A stretch of 64,000 nucleotides of DNA. Origin: Prevotella lacticifex. GTDB taxonomy: Bacteria; Bacteroidota; Bacteroidia; Bacteroidales; Bacteroidaceae. Positions 20,068 to 27,899 of this stretch are shown here, in pieces; within the stretch, counting starts at the first letter, position 1, and each line of letters begins with the position of its first letter. The DNA is taken from positions 295,228 through 359,227 of the forward strand of contig NZ_BPTV01000002.1 of assembly GCF_019973375.1 (NCBI RefSeq), read 5' to 3'. The notes below the pieces were generated by a model. The model saw only the letters and a program-made list of their open reading frames with translations, was not told the DNA's origin and did not search any database. The translations under genes were made by a program, and so were the position numbers.

Positions 20068-20407
20068 TTAATGTGACGGAAAAGTCAGACAGACCAAAAG
20101 AGAACACGATCTCTTGGTCTTTAGTTTGGTTATTCAGAGCACGACCGAAAGTATCCACGTGTACATCGTGGATATTGTTAAGGTCGAATCTGAAACTATT
20201 ATTATTGTCGAGGGCAGCAAACATACTATCAGAGCTCACCAAATTGGGCACTCTGAGGTTCCTAAGATTGTCAGACACCAGCATCATCGCTTTCTCAACA
20301 GTGGATTTACCAGAGTTGTTGCTTCCGACAAGAATCGTGATGTCACCGAATTCCATGTCAGGAAAGTTGATGAACTTGCGGAAGTTCTTAAATCCTATAT
20401 GTCGCAT
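20068..20407 (-). pseudogene. 5' part of an ABC-type (SMC-like) ATPase gene split by IS1634-type copy C
   Basis: The first ~113 codons of the 530-aa ATPase: MRHIGFKNFRKF...DITILVGSNNSGKST, with the Walker A lysine at residue 34. The N-terminal strand pattern (IGFKNFRKFINFPDMEF) is typical of RecF/OLD-like DNA-linked ATPases. The frame is then lost in the IS end. It follows the WYL regulator by 51 nt and has its own -7 box at 20436-20443. In defence islands such ATPases act as sensors paired with an effector; that is inferred from context only. Confidence 0.85.
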
Positions 20408-20435
20408 ACTTCTTTGTCTTTTTAGTTTTTGTTTG

Positions 20436-20443
20436 CAAAGTTA
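20436..20443 (-). promoter_or_regulatory. -7 box upstream of the split ATPase gene
   Basis: TAACTTTG on the minus strand matches TAnnTTTG and lies 28 nt before the ATG at 20407. It sits in the 51-nt gap after the WYL regulator, so the ATPase operon could be transcribed separately and be repressed by that regulator. Confidence 0.5.
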
Positions 20444-20458
20444 ATAATTTTCTGTGCA

Positions 20459-21472
20459 TTATAAGTTCACAGATAAATATTTTTGTAGATTTTCTTTTAT
20501 TTGGTTTTCCACTTCTTGCCTATACCATGCAGGAGAGAGCACTTCTATGTCTGGTAGAAAAGAGAAAACGACCTGATTAAGTTCTCTATTGGGTCTTACT
20601 TTTATCTGAATGATATTTTGCTTATCATCTATTATCTCTTGAGACCGATGAATGGGTTTTGATTTTACATAAGGGAAGCGTTGATCCGAGAAACGTAACT
20701 GTATTGTCTCAACTTTTACTTCCTCCGATGGTATAGTTACACCTATGACATCATCAAAATATGTAGAAAAATCAATAGTCTTGTTCTCTTTAAACGGTTT
20801 ACAAGAAACGGAGAACTTCAGAATTCTGTCTAAGGCCATATTCTCTATACGATTGGTTTCGACGCAGAATCCCAAAAGGAACCATCGACTATTATACTCT
20901 TTTAGATAATAAGGGTATAAGGTGTCGTGATACTCTTTGCCATTGTAAGGTCTATAATCAATCTCTAGTGTCTTATGATGTACAGTGGCATCAATAAGGC
21001 CTGAAAGATGTTCGAGGCCTTTTAATCTTTCATTTTGTTCAAATGAGATGACATTCTCAGCATTAGGTTTAACGCCAAAACGATACTCCAAGTTGGAAAT
21101 AACTTCTTCCAGCCACGCATTAGCAGGGATGCCTCGATAACGCTTAAGCATCTCTATGGTCGAACGTAAATTATTCACATCTTCAACGGATAATTCATTT
21201 TTGAAAATAGAAAAATCCGGATCTGTGTATCTGTAGTAGCATCTTTTACCATCTAAGGGATAAGCTTTTATGGGAGCATTATAAGCAACTCTGTCACGCA
21301 TGTATTTGATATCATCACGTACTTGACGAACCCCAATTTGAGTACCATACAAATCCTCCAATCTCTCATTGATTTTGTCAATGAGATCATCTATGGTGTA
21401 GCGATGTGTAAAATCGCTGAAGCACCGGTCTAATATCTGATATCGCAGTTGAGCGTTCTTATTGGTGGCCAT
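20459..21472 (-). CDS. WYL-domain transcriptional regulator
   Basis: A 337-aa regulator with an N-terminal winged helix (YQILDRCFSD...YTIDDLIDKI...VRQVRDDIKYM, residues 11-58). A WYL-type ligand-binding domain follows; the motif position reads RWFLLGF at 196-202, and a C-terminal extension (VEVLSPAWYRQEVENQIKEN) completes it. WYL proteins of this size, such as the BrxR/CapW group, repress defence operons until infection. Here it is the first gene of the minus-strand ATPase and restriction cluster, so the same role is likely. Its promoter is at 21509-21516. It appears intact although the two genes behind it are broken. Confidence 0.9.
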   Translation of the reverse strand: MATNKNAQLRYQILDRCFSDFTHRYTIDDLIDKINERLEDLYGTQIGVRQVRDDIKYMRDRVAYNAPIKAYPLDGKRCYYRYTDPDFSIFKNELSVEDVNNLRSTIEMLKRYRGIPANAWLEEVISNLEYRFGVKPNAENVISFEQNERLKGLEHLSGLIDATVHHKTLEIDYRPYNGKEYHDTLYPYYLKEYNSRWFLLGFCVETNRIENMALDRILKFSVSCKPFKENKTIDFSTYFDDVIGVTIPSEEVKVETIQLRFSDQRFPYVKSKPIHRSQEIIDDKQNIIQIKVRPNRELNQVVFSFLPDIEVLSPAWYRQEVENQIKENLQKYLSVNL

Positions 21473-21508
21473 TATTTTTAGCTTTATAATGAATTTTCAT
21501 TCTGTCCT

Positions 21509-21516
21509 CAAAGGTA
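21509..21516 (-). promoter_or_regulatory. -7 box of the WYL regulator gene
   Basis: TACCTTTG on the minus strand, a perfect TAnnTTTG match, ends 36 nt before the ATG at 21472. This is the first promoter of the defence island. Confidence 0.6.
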
Positions 21517-21555
21517 CGACTTTTCTTTTAAAAACCGTAATTTCAATGAGAAAAT

Positions 21556-21584
21556 AAAAGCTATCCTTAATTTGGATAGCTTTT
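21556..21584 (-). terminator. Rho-independent terminator
   Basis: AAAAGCTATCC and GGATAGCTTTT form a perfect 11-bp stem with a 7-base loop. On the minus strand the stem ends in TTTT followed by ATTTTC. It lies 12 nt after the small gene at 21596-21808 and isolates it from the defence island. The symmetrical A/T tails may also let it work on the plus strand. Confidence 0.8.
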
Positions 21585-21595
21585 GGGACTATGTC

Positions 21596-21808
21596 TTACC
21601 AGCAATATTGCAGCTTACGGTCCCGGCAGACTTGACGGAGTGCAACTAAGTAGTAGCTGCGCTCACTATTCCAACCACTGCACTTCCGCTCTCTCTCCAC
21701 GATGGATCTGACTTCATTGTCAGATTCATTGCTCAAACGGTTGTAGTACTCGTCGATCTTGCTCTTGGCGTAATCGTTCATCTCAGGAAACTTCTCACTC
21801 AGTCTCAT
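21596..21808 (-). CDS. Small hypothetical protein (70 aa)
   Basis: An open frame for a charged protein (MRLSEKFPEMNDYAKSKIDE...), directly followed by a strong terminator, which supports it being a real gene. It has no signal peptide or membrane segment. The end (YYLVALRQVCRDRKLQYCW) resembles a short helical protein, but I do not recognise a family. Confidence 0.5.
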   Translation of the reverse strand: MRLSEKFPEMNDYAKSKIDEYYNRLSNESDNEVRSIVERERKCSGWNSERSYYLVALRQVCRDRKLQYCW

Positions 21809-22195
21809 AAAGATACATTTTAAAAGTTCAACATGCTTTTCACATCACTCTTACCACCGTGGCTATCTTCTGCTCGGTAGGTGTGCCATTCAAGGCATCT
21901 CTTGATGTTTACGGTTACAAAGTTACAGTCCTATTGTGCAGCGTATCTTCACAGCAAATATTTTCTTGAAAAAAGATTATTTTTGTGGAGCGGGGATTCT
22001 TGTTGTTCAAAGGTCATGAACACTTTGTGCATGACCTCTGCACACAACTTCAGAGCCGAAGACTGTATAAAATTTTGTCCTTTTAATACCTCTTTGCATT
22101 AAAAGGACAGATTTTTGAATGATTATTCGTAAGAGAATGTGTAGCAGCGGATGGCGAGATTGGCTCGATCATGTTGATTAAGTGAATAATGTAGA
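21809..22195. other. 387-bp intergenic region, no gene recognised
   Basis: I see no convincing coding sequence. The only clear structure is a perfect 11-bp inverted repeat, GTCCTTTTAAT...ATTAAAAGGAC at 22077-22108 with a 10-base loop. It could be a terminator for the minus-strand exported-protein gene, though it is 90 nt past its stop. Confidence 0.4.
22077..22108. terminator. Perfect inverted repeat, possible terminator
   Basis: GTCCTTTTAAT and its exact complement form an 11-bp stem around ACCTCTTTGC. A T-run follows on the plus strand (GATTTTTG) and an AAAATTTT block on the minus strand. Placement between two minus-strand genes suggests transcription termination. Confidence 0.35.
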
Positions 22196-23041
22196 TTACT
22201 TCCTTTTTGTGTTACGACGAATGGTTTGCTTTTGAGCTGTAGAAGTCGTTGAAGTCTTTAAGGTCAAGACAGGTCCCAAATTCAACCAATTGTCTGCATG
22301 CTCGGGATCCAACACTTCAGATTCCTCCACGGGACAGAAGATCTTTCCATAGTGTGGGGTCTCAAACAACAGACAGAGACGTGAGCCGGAGACTGTGCCG
22401 ACATTGTCTGTCCAATCCTCGTTCTCAAGTGTCATACTTGTGTCATAGTGTACGGTATCCACAAAGACATCAATACACTTCAAGTCTTCAGTTCTTGAAA
22501 TATCATTGTTGTGTGACGCATTATGAGGCTTACGGGTCACATAATCTCTGAAGAAGTCGAGACGGCGGGATAGTCCTGTAGCTCTGTATGTCTTGCCAAC
22601 GCATGTACTTTTGGCAAGGTCATAGTGCTTCTGTACAATGAAATTCGTGTTGAGATCGCCAGAAGCGAAGATAGAGTCCGTCTTCCCAAGCTCAAAGAGA
22701 CAGAGAGCATCAAGGCCTGCATCCACGACACGGAAAGACTTCAACTTCATTATGGATGCTTCCAGATCCTTGTATGGCCAGTAAGATTCTTCTGAGTTTG
22801 CTGCTGCCTGGTCATTGGTATAGAACTCCGTCTTGTCATTGATGCCAAGATACGTTACTGTCTGTCCGATCAGATGAGCGAGATTATACTCCCCATTGTT
22901 TTTCTGGAGGTCAATGTTGTGTTTACCATCGTAAACGACAGGCTTCACCTCCTTCTTGATCTGAGGAGCATCACCGAAATTGATTTGAGCGTTTGCATGG
23001 ATAGCAATAGCTGCGGCTGCGAATAAGAGAAGTTTTTTCAT
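22196..23041 (-). CDS. Exported protein of unknown function
   Basis: A 281-aa protein starting MKKLLLFAAAAIAIHANAQ, a clean Sec signal peptide with likely cleavage before Q19. The frame is open for 11 more residues upstream (MHQSNNYNDPT), but the signal peptide decides the start at 23041. The mature part has no motif I recognise; it is rich in short strands and ends in a basic tail (RRNTKRK). Its neighbours, a small orphan and recD2, give no functional hint. Confidence 0.75.
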   Translation of the reverse strand: MKKLLLFAAAAIAIHANAQINFGDAPQIKKEVKPVVYDGKHNIDLQKNNGEYNLAHLIGQTVTYLGINDKTEFYTNDQAAANSEESYWPYKDLEASIMKLKSFRVVDAGLDALCLFELGKTDSIFASGDLNTNFIVQKHYDLAKSTCVGKTYRATGLSRRLDFFRDYVTRKPHNASHNNDISRTEDLKCIDVFVDTVHYDTSMTLENEDWTDNVGTVSGSRLCLLFETPHYGKIFCPVEESEVLDPEHADNWLNLGPVLTLKTSTTSTAQKQTIRRNTKRK

Positions 23042-23242
23042 CGTTGGGTCGTTATAGTTATTACTCTGATGCAAAATTAGTGAAAATATTTAAGAAATGT
23101 AAAGGGATAACCCTATAAAATATGGGAAATCCCTATTGCGTTTTTTATGCATGTTTGACTAGCCTAGCCAAATTATCTGTTGTATACGAAAGAATACTAT
23201 TGAATATCTTTTAGAACTGAACGAATTTTTTCCGTATTATAT

Positions 23243-23273
23243 TTTGGAGTTATAAGATAAATGATTAAATTTG
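23243..23273 (+). promoter_or_regulatory. Full Bacteroidetes consensus promoter
   Basis: TTTG at 23243-23246 and TAAATTTG at 23266-23273 are separated by 19 nt, matching the -33/-7 consensus (TTTG, 19-21 nt, TAnnTTTG) exactly. It is one of the best promoter matches in the window, yet no plus-strand gene follows within 3 kb; only a short transcript ending at the 23321-23352 hairpin would be made. Confidence 0.65.
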
Positions 23274-23278
23274 CAGCA

Positions 23279-23356
23279 AAGACCTCCGAAAGGGCGCGAT
23301 GACTTCAAGCTCGTGAGGCGATTAATGCCGTGATTTTCATCATGGCATTAATTTTA
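23279..23356 (+). ncRNA. Candidate small RNA of about 78 nt
   Basis: The predicted transcript starts some 6 nt after the -7 box and ends in the T-run behind a 14-bp hairpin. The 5' part can fold into a short stem capped by GAAA (TCCGAAAGGG) and a second stem (CGCGA with TCGTG), then the terminator. It has no open frame of note. I do not recognise an Rfam family. It lies antisense to the region downstream of recD2, so it could also act on the recD2 message end. Confidence 0.5.
23321..23352. terminator. Bidirectional hairpin terminator
   Basis: ATTAATGCCGTGAT and ATCATGGCATTAAT pair over 14 bp with one G-U and a TTTC loop. On the plus strand it is followed by TTTTA and ends the candidate small RNA. 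On the minus strand it lies 60 nt after the recD2 stop and could end that message too. Confidence 0.65.
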
Positions 23357-23412
23357 CGTCAACCGAATTGATTCCCTTTTCATCCTTAGAGATATTCCGA
23401 CCCAACAGTATA

Positions 23413-25605
23413 CTATCTGCTTTTCTCTTCGGCTGCCATTTCAAGGTTCTCTTCATCATTCTTCCGCTGATATACAGCTACTATCTTCCCCTGTAGCCGT
23501 TCCTTGAGTAGGGTGTTGCGCTGGGTGACAGTGTTTTGGTTGACGGCATACCACAGTGCCTTGCGAGTGCCAATGAGAATGCATATCTTCTTGGCACGGG
23601 TCACGGCAGTGTAGATGAGGTTCCGCTGTAGCATGACATAGTTGGTGAAGTGGACGGGAATGATGACGATGGGGTACTCCGAGCCCTGACTCTTGTGGAT
23701 GGTTGTGGCATAGGAAAGGCTGAGTTCATCGAGTTCAGAGGACTCGTATTCCACTGACTTGCCATCAAAGTCGACGGTCAGTGTGCGATCTTCCATGTTG
23801 ACGAGCGTGACGATGCCCATATCGCCATTGAACACTTCTTTCTGATAGTCATTCTTGAGTTGCATCACGCGGTCGTTCTTGCGAAACGTATAACCGCCTC
23901 GCTGCAACCCTTCACCGACAGGGTTGACTGCCTGCTGAATGGATATGTTCAGGTTATTGGCTCCGATGACGCTGCGCTGCATGGGCGTGAGCACCTGGAT
24001 GCTGCTCCGTGGTATGTTGTAGGCCTTGGGCAGGCGGTGGCTGACCAGGTCGACGATGGTAGAGGCAATCTGGTCGGGCTCCTCGCACTCCATGAAGAAG
24101 AAATCGGACTGCTTGCCGTTGCGGATGTCGGGCATGCGTCCGGCATTGATGGCATGGGCGTTCATGATGATGCGGCTGGTCTGTGCCTGACGGAAGATAC
24201 GGGTGAGGCGCACCACGGGGACGACACCCGAGTCGATGATGTCTCGGAGCACGTTGCCAGCACCGACACTCGGCAACTGGTCCACGTCGCCTACAAGCAG
24301 GAGGCGCATGTCAGCAGGGACGGCCTTCAGCAGGGAGTTCATCAATACGATGTCAATCATCGAGCATTCGTCGATGATGAGTGCGTCGCCCTCCAACGGG
24401 TTCTCGTCGTTGCGCTTGTAGCCCTCGGCAGGGTTGAACTCCAACAGCCGGTGAATGGTCTTGGACTCCATGCCAGTGGCTTCGGTCATGCGCTTGGCGG
24501 CTCGGCCGGTGGGTGCGGCAAGGAGGATGTGCATTCCCATCTCTTTGAAAGCGGCGATGATGCCGTCCTCGGTGGTTGTCTTGCCAGTTCCAGGACCGTC
24601 CGTAAGCACCATAACCTTGTTGTGAACGGCGGTGCGGATGGCCTCGGCCTGAAGGTTATCATAGGTGATGCCGGTCTTCTTGCTGATAGCCGAAATGTCG
24701 GGCTCTTTCTCGAACATCTTCTGCTGTCGGGTGGCGAGCAGCGTTTTGAGCTTGTTGGCGGTACCGACCTCACTGAAATAGAACGGTGGCAGGTAGATGG
24801 CCTCGTCCTCAGTCTTCAGGTCTTCAGCGACAATCATCTGGCCAAGGGCGGACTCAATGGAAACTTTGTCGGCTTCCAAGAGCTTTACTCCGGCTTCCAA
24901 GAGCTGGTCGCGATGAGCATAGACATGGCCTTCGTTGGCCAGTTGGTTGAGGGTGTAGAGAATACCGCTGCGACATCGTCGCTCGTCGTTTTTGCCGTAG
25001 CCCATCTTCGCGGCGATGGAGTCGGCGGTCTTGAAGCCGATGCCCCAAATATCATCGGCAAGGCAGTAGGGATTCTGCTTCACCTTGTCGATGCTTTCTT
25101 TGCCATAGGCTTTGTAGATCTTCGCAGCATAGGCGGTGCTGACTCCATTGCCTTGAAGGAACACCATCACGTCTTTGATGTCGAGCTGCTTCATCCACGA
25201 GTCGTGAATCTTCTTGATGCGCTTGGGGCCGATGCCGTCCACCTCGCCGAGCCGCTGACAGTCCTTCTCGATGATGTCGAAGGTGTCCATGCCGAACTTG
25301 GCGACGATGAGCTTGGAGAACTTCGGGCCGATACCCTTGACGAGTCCGCTGCCAAGATATTTCTCCAGTCCGAAAAGTGTGGCGGGCATGGCTTCCTCGT
25401 AGCTCTCAACGACGAACTGGCTGCCGTATTGCCGGTTGACTTTCCACTGGCCGTCGGCGACGAGTACCGTGCCCACGGTCACGTCGAGCATGTTGCCTAC
25501 AAGGGTGACGAGGTCGTCATACCCCTTCACCCGTGCCTTCAGTATCGAATAGCCGTTCTCGCCATTCTGATACGTAATCCGCTCTATGACCGCACGTAGC
25601 TTCAT
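23413..25605 (-). CDS. recD2: RecD2-type SF1B DNA helicase
   Basis: A 730-aa ATP-dependent helicase. The N-terminal OB-like and helix-hairpin-helix region (GLVKGIGPKFSKLIV, GEVDGIGPKRIKKI, DDIWGIGFKTADSI) is the hallmark of RecD2 as opposed to RecBCD RecD. Motor motifs: Walker A GPGTGKTTT near 335-343, Walker B LIIDECSMID, GDVDQLPSVG, and the C-terminal SH3 and motif V/VI region ending YTAVTRAKK. RecD2 acts 5'-3' in replication-stress repair without RecBC. Codon use is GC-rich compared with its neighbours, as for chromosomal core genes. The long plus-strand frame over 23860-25599 is only its shadow. Confidence 0.95.
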   Translation of the reverse strand: MKLRAVIERITYQNGENGYSILKARVKGYDDLVTLVGNMLDVTVGTVLVADGQWKVNRQYGSQFVVESYEEAMPATLFGLEKYLGSGLVKGIGPKFSKLIVAKFGMDTFDIIEKDCQRLGEVDGIGPKRIKKIHDSWMKQLDIKDVMVFLQGNGVSTAYAAKIYKAYGKESIDKVKQNPYCLADDIWGIGFKTADSIAAKMGYGKNDERRCRSGILYTLNQLANEGHVYAHRDQLLEAGVKLLEADKVSIESALGQMIVAEDLKTEDEAIYLPPFYFSEVGTANKLKTLLATRQQKMFEKEPDISAISKKTGITYDNLQAEAIRTAVHNKVMVLTDGPGTGKTTTEDGIIAAFKEMGMHILLAAPTGRAAKRMTEATGMESKTIHRLLEFNPAEGYKRNDENPLEGDALIIDECSMIDIVLMNSLLKAVPADMRLLLVGDVDQLPSVGAGNVLRDIIDSGVVPVVRLTRIFRQAQTSRIIMNAHAINAGRMPDIRNGKQSDFFFMECEEPDQIASTIVDLVSHRLPKAYNIPRSSIQVLTPMQRSVIGANNLNISIQQAVNPVGEGLQRGGYTFRKNDRVMQLKNDYQKEVFNGDMGIVTLVNMEDRTLTVDFDGKSVEYESSELDELSLSYATTIHKSQGSEYPIVIIPVHFTNYVMLQRNLIYTAVTRAKKICILIGTRKALWYAVNQNTVTQRNTLLKERLQGKIVAVYQRKNDEENLEMAAEEKSR

Positions 25606-25661
25606 AATGATGTTACAAAAGTACGAAGTTTTGGCGAGAATATAGCGAAATACATATAAAA

Positions 25662-25699
25662 AGCCGGTACCATCAGTTGATAAGCTGACAATACCGGCT
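25662..25699 (-). terminator. Second terminator downstream of hsp20
   Basis: AGCCGGTA and TACCGGCT form an outer stem with an inner CAG/CTG pairing. On the minus strand it is followed by TTTTTATA. It lies between hsp20 and recD2, 60 nt past a stronger terminator. Confidence 0.6.
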
Positions 25700-25761
25700 C
25701 GTTACAAATAGGATTTTGCTTATGTTACCCAAATGGGTTGATGTAGAATCAAAATAAAAAA

Positions 25762-25784
25762 GGGGCTGCTCAAAGAGCAGTCCC
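25762..25784 (-). terminator. Strong rho-independent terminator of hsp20
   Basis: A 10-bp GC-rich stem (GGGGCTGCTC with GAGCAGTCCC, one G-U) with a 3-base loop, followed on the minus strand by TTTTTTATTTTG. It starts 28 nt after the hsp20 stop. Confidence 0.85.
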
Positions 25785-25811
25785 AGTGTATCAGAGCAGA
25801 ACCGAAGCCGG

Positions 25812-26240
25812 TTAAGCGACCTCAATCTTCTTTGTCTCTTTCTCAGCCTTCTGCGTGCGAGGAAGTGTGATATGAAGCACACCGTCAGTAACCTTAGCCT
25901 CAATCTTGTCTTTCTCCACGTCGTCAGGCAGCGTCAGAGCCTGCTCGTAATTGCTGTATGAGAACTCGCGGCGCAGATAGTGCTCCTTCTTGTTCTCATC
26001 CTTATGCTCGTCCTTGTGCTCCATCTTGATGGTCAGGCAACCGTCCTTATCGACGTTCACCTTGAAGTCATCCTTGGTGGTGCCAGGGGCTGCAAGCTCA
26101 ACTTCGTAAGCCTTGTCATTTTCCTTGACATTGATAGCAGGTGCTGTGACATTCATGCGCGGCATCCAACTTGTGTTCAACATATCGTCGAAATCATTGT
26201 CAAGCCAATTGTTCATGTCTTTTAAAACTGGATACAACAT
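25812..26240 (-). CDS. Hsp20/alpha-crystallin small heat-shock chaperone
   Basis: A 142-aa small heat-shock protein. The alpha-crystallin domain spans about residues 33-130, with the expected VELAAPGTTKDDFKVNVDKD and ERREFS-like YLRREFSYSNYEQALTLPD, and ends with the strand GVLHITLPR. It binds unfolding proteins in the cytoplasm. The start at 26240 is supported by a rare, good Shine-Dalgarno site AGGAGG at 26250-26255, 9 nt upstream; the alternative Met at residue 9 has none. Two terminators follow. It is a stand-alone gene. Confidence 0.93.
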   Translation of the reverse strand: MLYPVLKDMNNWLDNDFDDMLNTSWMPRMNVTAPAINVKENDKAYEVELAAPGTTKDDFKVNVDKDGCLTIKMEHKDEHKDENKKEHYLRREFSYSNYEQALTLPDDVEKDKIEAKVTDGVLHITLPRTQKAEKETKKIEVA

Positions 26241-26541
26241 AAGTCAATACCTCCTAATTGTCAATTAATTCTTTGTTTATCTTGGAGCTCTTCCATCGTC
26301 CTCAGGCTTCTTTCGTTGCCCTCGTCCGACCTCCGAACTTCACTAACCATCATTGCAATATGCGTGCCCGAAGGCCAAAGATGACAAATCGTGCCATCGT
26401 TGTCAGTAATGCTTAAAATATTTACATTTTACTGCCAATATTACCTTTTTACGCTTAACTGTATTCTCTTTCTTTGCTTGAACACCATTACTTTGCCGCT
26501 CAGAAGACGCAAATTTCTATTGGGATTTCACAAAACAGTTG
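26241..26541. other. Intergenic region upstream of hsp20
   Basis: Apart from the hsp20 Shine-Dalgarno site and the promoter of the small gene at 26572, I see nothing definite in these 300 bases: no CIRCE-type inverted repeat (TTAGCACTC-N9-GAGTGCTAA) for heat-shock control and no coding sequence. Confidence 0.4.
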
Positions 26542-26549
26542 TACTTTTG
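26542..26549 (+). promoter_or_regulatory. -7 box of the 81-aa gene
   Basis: TACTTTTG fits TAnnTTTG and lies 22 nt before the ATG at 26572. Confidence 0.5.
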
Positions 26550-26571
26550 TACCAAACATCTGAAACAGACA

Positions 26572-26817
26572 ATGGATAAGACTACGTTCAAACAAGAAAT
26601 AAGCGATTATACAGCTCGCGGCGGCAAATTTGCCTTCGCCTTTGGCGACATCCATCTCCCTGTCGTCTATCATGAGGCATTGAACATGTTGGGAGTGAAG
26701 ATGCTGACGCACGAAGTATTTGTGCCTGTTGACTATTCACGTGACTTAGGCGACAATCTTGATGTGTTGATGAACAAGCTAATTGACAAGTATCCACAAC
26801 TCACGGGCAACAAATAA
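26572..26817 (+). CDS. Small conserved-looking protein (81 aa)
   Basis: The reading frame MDKTTFKQEISDYTARGGKF...LPQLTGNK has balanced composition and a promoter at 26542-26549, which supports expression. The frame also opens at 26539, but that part overlaps the -7 box, so 26572 is the start. There is no signal peptide and no membrane segment. I do not recognise the family; the pattern looks like a compact alpha/beta protein. Confidence 0.6.
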   Translation: MDKTTFKQEISDYTARGGKFAFAFGDIHLPVVYHEALNMLGVKMLTHEVFVPVDYSRDLGDNLDVLMNKLIDKYPQLTGNK

Positions 26818-26837
26818 TTATCTAATAGGTATGAATA

Positions 26838-27179
26838 TTATATAATGAACAACAATATTATTATAATATTAAATGCCATAAATGAAAGCATACATGTCCA
26901 CCATTGGCTCAGAATTTTCTTTGCTTTAATCCTTTCATATGCTCTATTACAACTGCTTTTCATAAAAGGATAGAGAATAAGCCACGTTAGGAAAAAACAG
27001 ATTAGTATGTTGAAAGTATTATATTCTACCCCACATACCTTTAAAAATCTATTAAAAAGTAGACTAATCGGAATTGATAGATAAAAAGAGCTCCCTAAAT
27101 AAGGCATTGCGTTCCAAAAAGGATCGGTACAAGCAAGCCTATAATAAACGTATATTATATAGTCAAGTATCAACATCAA
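26838..27179 (-). CDS. Small integral membrane protein (113 aa)
   Basis: Three likely membrane segments (about residues 28-45, 55-75 and 93-112) and a short cytoplasmic basic loop (NRAYERIKAKKIL) give a plausible polytopic protein. The first residues (MLILDYIIYVYYRL) resemble a widespread but unnamed Bacteroidales membrane-protein type. AT-rich composition could inflate the hydrophobicity, so confidence is moderate. It converges with the 81-aa gene with 20 nt between the stops. Confidence 0.5.
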   Translation of the reverse strand: MMLILDYIIYVYYRLACTDPFWNAMPYLGSSFYLSIPISLLFNRFLKVCGVEYNTFNILICFFLTWLILYPFMKSSCNRAYERIKAKKILSQWWTCMLSFMAFNIIIILLFII

Positions 27180-27270
27180 ACTATTTTTATATAGTTAGTT
27201 GTAAAAATTATCTTCGGTCAGATTCTCTGCATCCCCCCAACCAGTCGGTATTAATGGATCAATACAAGAA

Positions 27271-27642
27271 TTAGAGTTGTATCAACTGTAAGTGGTAAGG
27301 CTTTTCCAATGACCTAGTGGGTTTGACATTTTCCATATTACCAAATTGATATTCGCTGCTCTCGTAAGCATTGCCGGCATAATCGGAGAATTGAGCTTGC
27401 GCCATTTGCTTCTTCCTGCTTTCGCCGGGGTTGAACAGGTTGAGTGTTACAGATAACTTTCCGGTAGTTTTGTCTCCAACAGCAGACACGAAACTGTATT
27501 GATAGCCTTCGGTATCAGTAGTGTTCAGCGTCTGCTTGATGTCCAATGCCTTCTTGTACTCGGCATTTCGGTCTGCAAGCTCATTAAGACGGGACTGCAT
27601 TGAAGCTATCCGACCGTTCTGCATTTCTAACTGACCTTTCAA
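27271..27642 (-). pseudogene. 3' part of a secreted coiled-coil protein split by a nested IS pair
   Basis: The C-terminal ~120 residues (QLEMQNGRIASMQSRLNELADRN... to ...KPYHLQLIQL) of the gene whose signal peptide lies at 30979-31096. Removing 27643-30978 and one CTTTCAA restores a 160-aa frame. The heptad-like helix at the start is followed by a beta-rich region (YQYSFVSAVGD...LSVTLNLFNPG) that looks like a small periplasmic domain of unknown role. Confidence 0.8.
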
Positions 27643-27658
27643 GTAGGCTGTCAAAAAT

Positions 27659-27797
27659 TTAAGCCGTTTTTCGTTTCTTACTTTTGAGGTCCAACATTCT
27701 CCTTACTTGCCAATTGTCAAGCAGAGTCATTTCTTTCCAATCCTTTATATCAGCCATTCTCACGCATTCCATTTTCTCCTTGAAGTCAATCTTTCTT
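27659..27797 (-). pseudogene. 3' end of the outer-IS transposase
   Basis: About 43 codons (KIDFKEKMECVRMADIKDWK...KSKKRKTA) that rejoin in frame to the lysine-rich end of the 29417-30802 part when the ISL3-type element is removed. The start-like ORF reaching 27901 lies mostly in the inserted element. Confidence 0.75.
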
Positions 27798-27886
27798 GGC
27801 CCAAGGGGGATTGTCCGTGGCAGGCGGATGCCGCTGCCTAACCAAAGAACTTGATATGATAGCGTGCTAAAACTATTTTTTTTGCT

Positions 27887-27894
27887 TACCTTTG
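27887..27894 (+). promoter_or_regulatory. -7 box abutting the first ISL3-type gene
   Basis: TACCTTTG fits TAnnTTTG and ends 5 nt before the ATG at 27900, so transcription would start at about the initiation codon (leaderless message). Confidence 0.55.
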
Positions 27895-27899
27895 CGGTC

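Larger units (their letters stand above)
23042..23412. other. Intergenic region holding a candidate small RNA
   Basis: No protein gene is visible in these 371 bases. The right half contains a consensus promoter (23243-23273) and a hairpin terminator (23321-23352), which together define a candidate small RNA. The left half (23075-23240) shows nothing I can interpret. Confidence 0.5.

Noticed and set aside
13918..20071. The two inverted IS1634-type copies as a composite transposon carrying 16021-17968
   Set aside because: Each copy has its own TTAA duplication and the enclosed DNA rejoins in frame with genes outside, so the copies inserted independently.
13590..20407. ATPase plus partner as a PARIS (AriA/AriB) pair
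   Set aside because: The partner shows no TOPRIM/DUF4435 residues, and the ATPase tail looks DUF3696-like, so I leave the pair unnamed.
23860..25599. 579-aa plus-strand open frame
   Set aside because: Shadow of recD2, which has all helicase motifs; the long frame follows from its GC-rich third positions.
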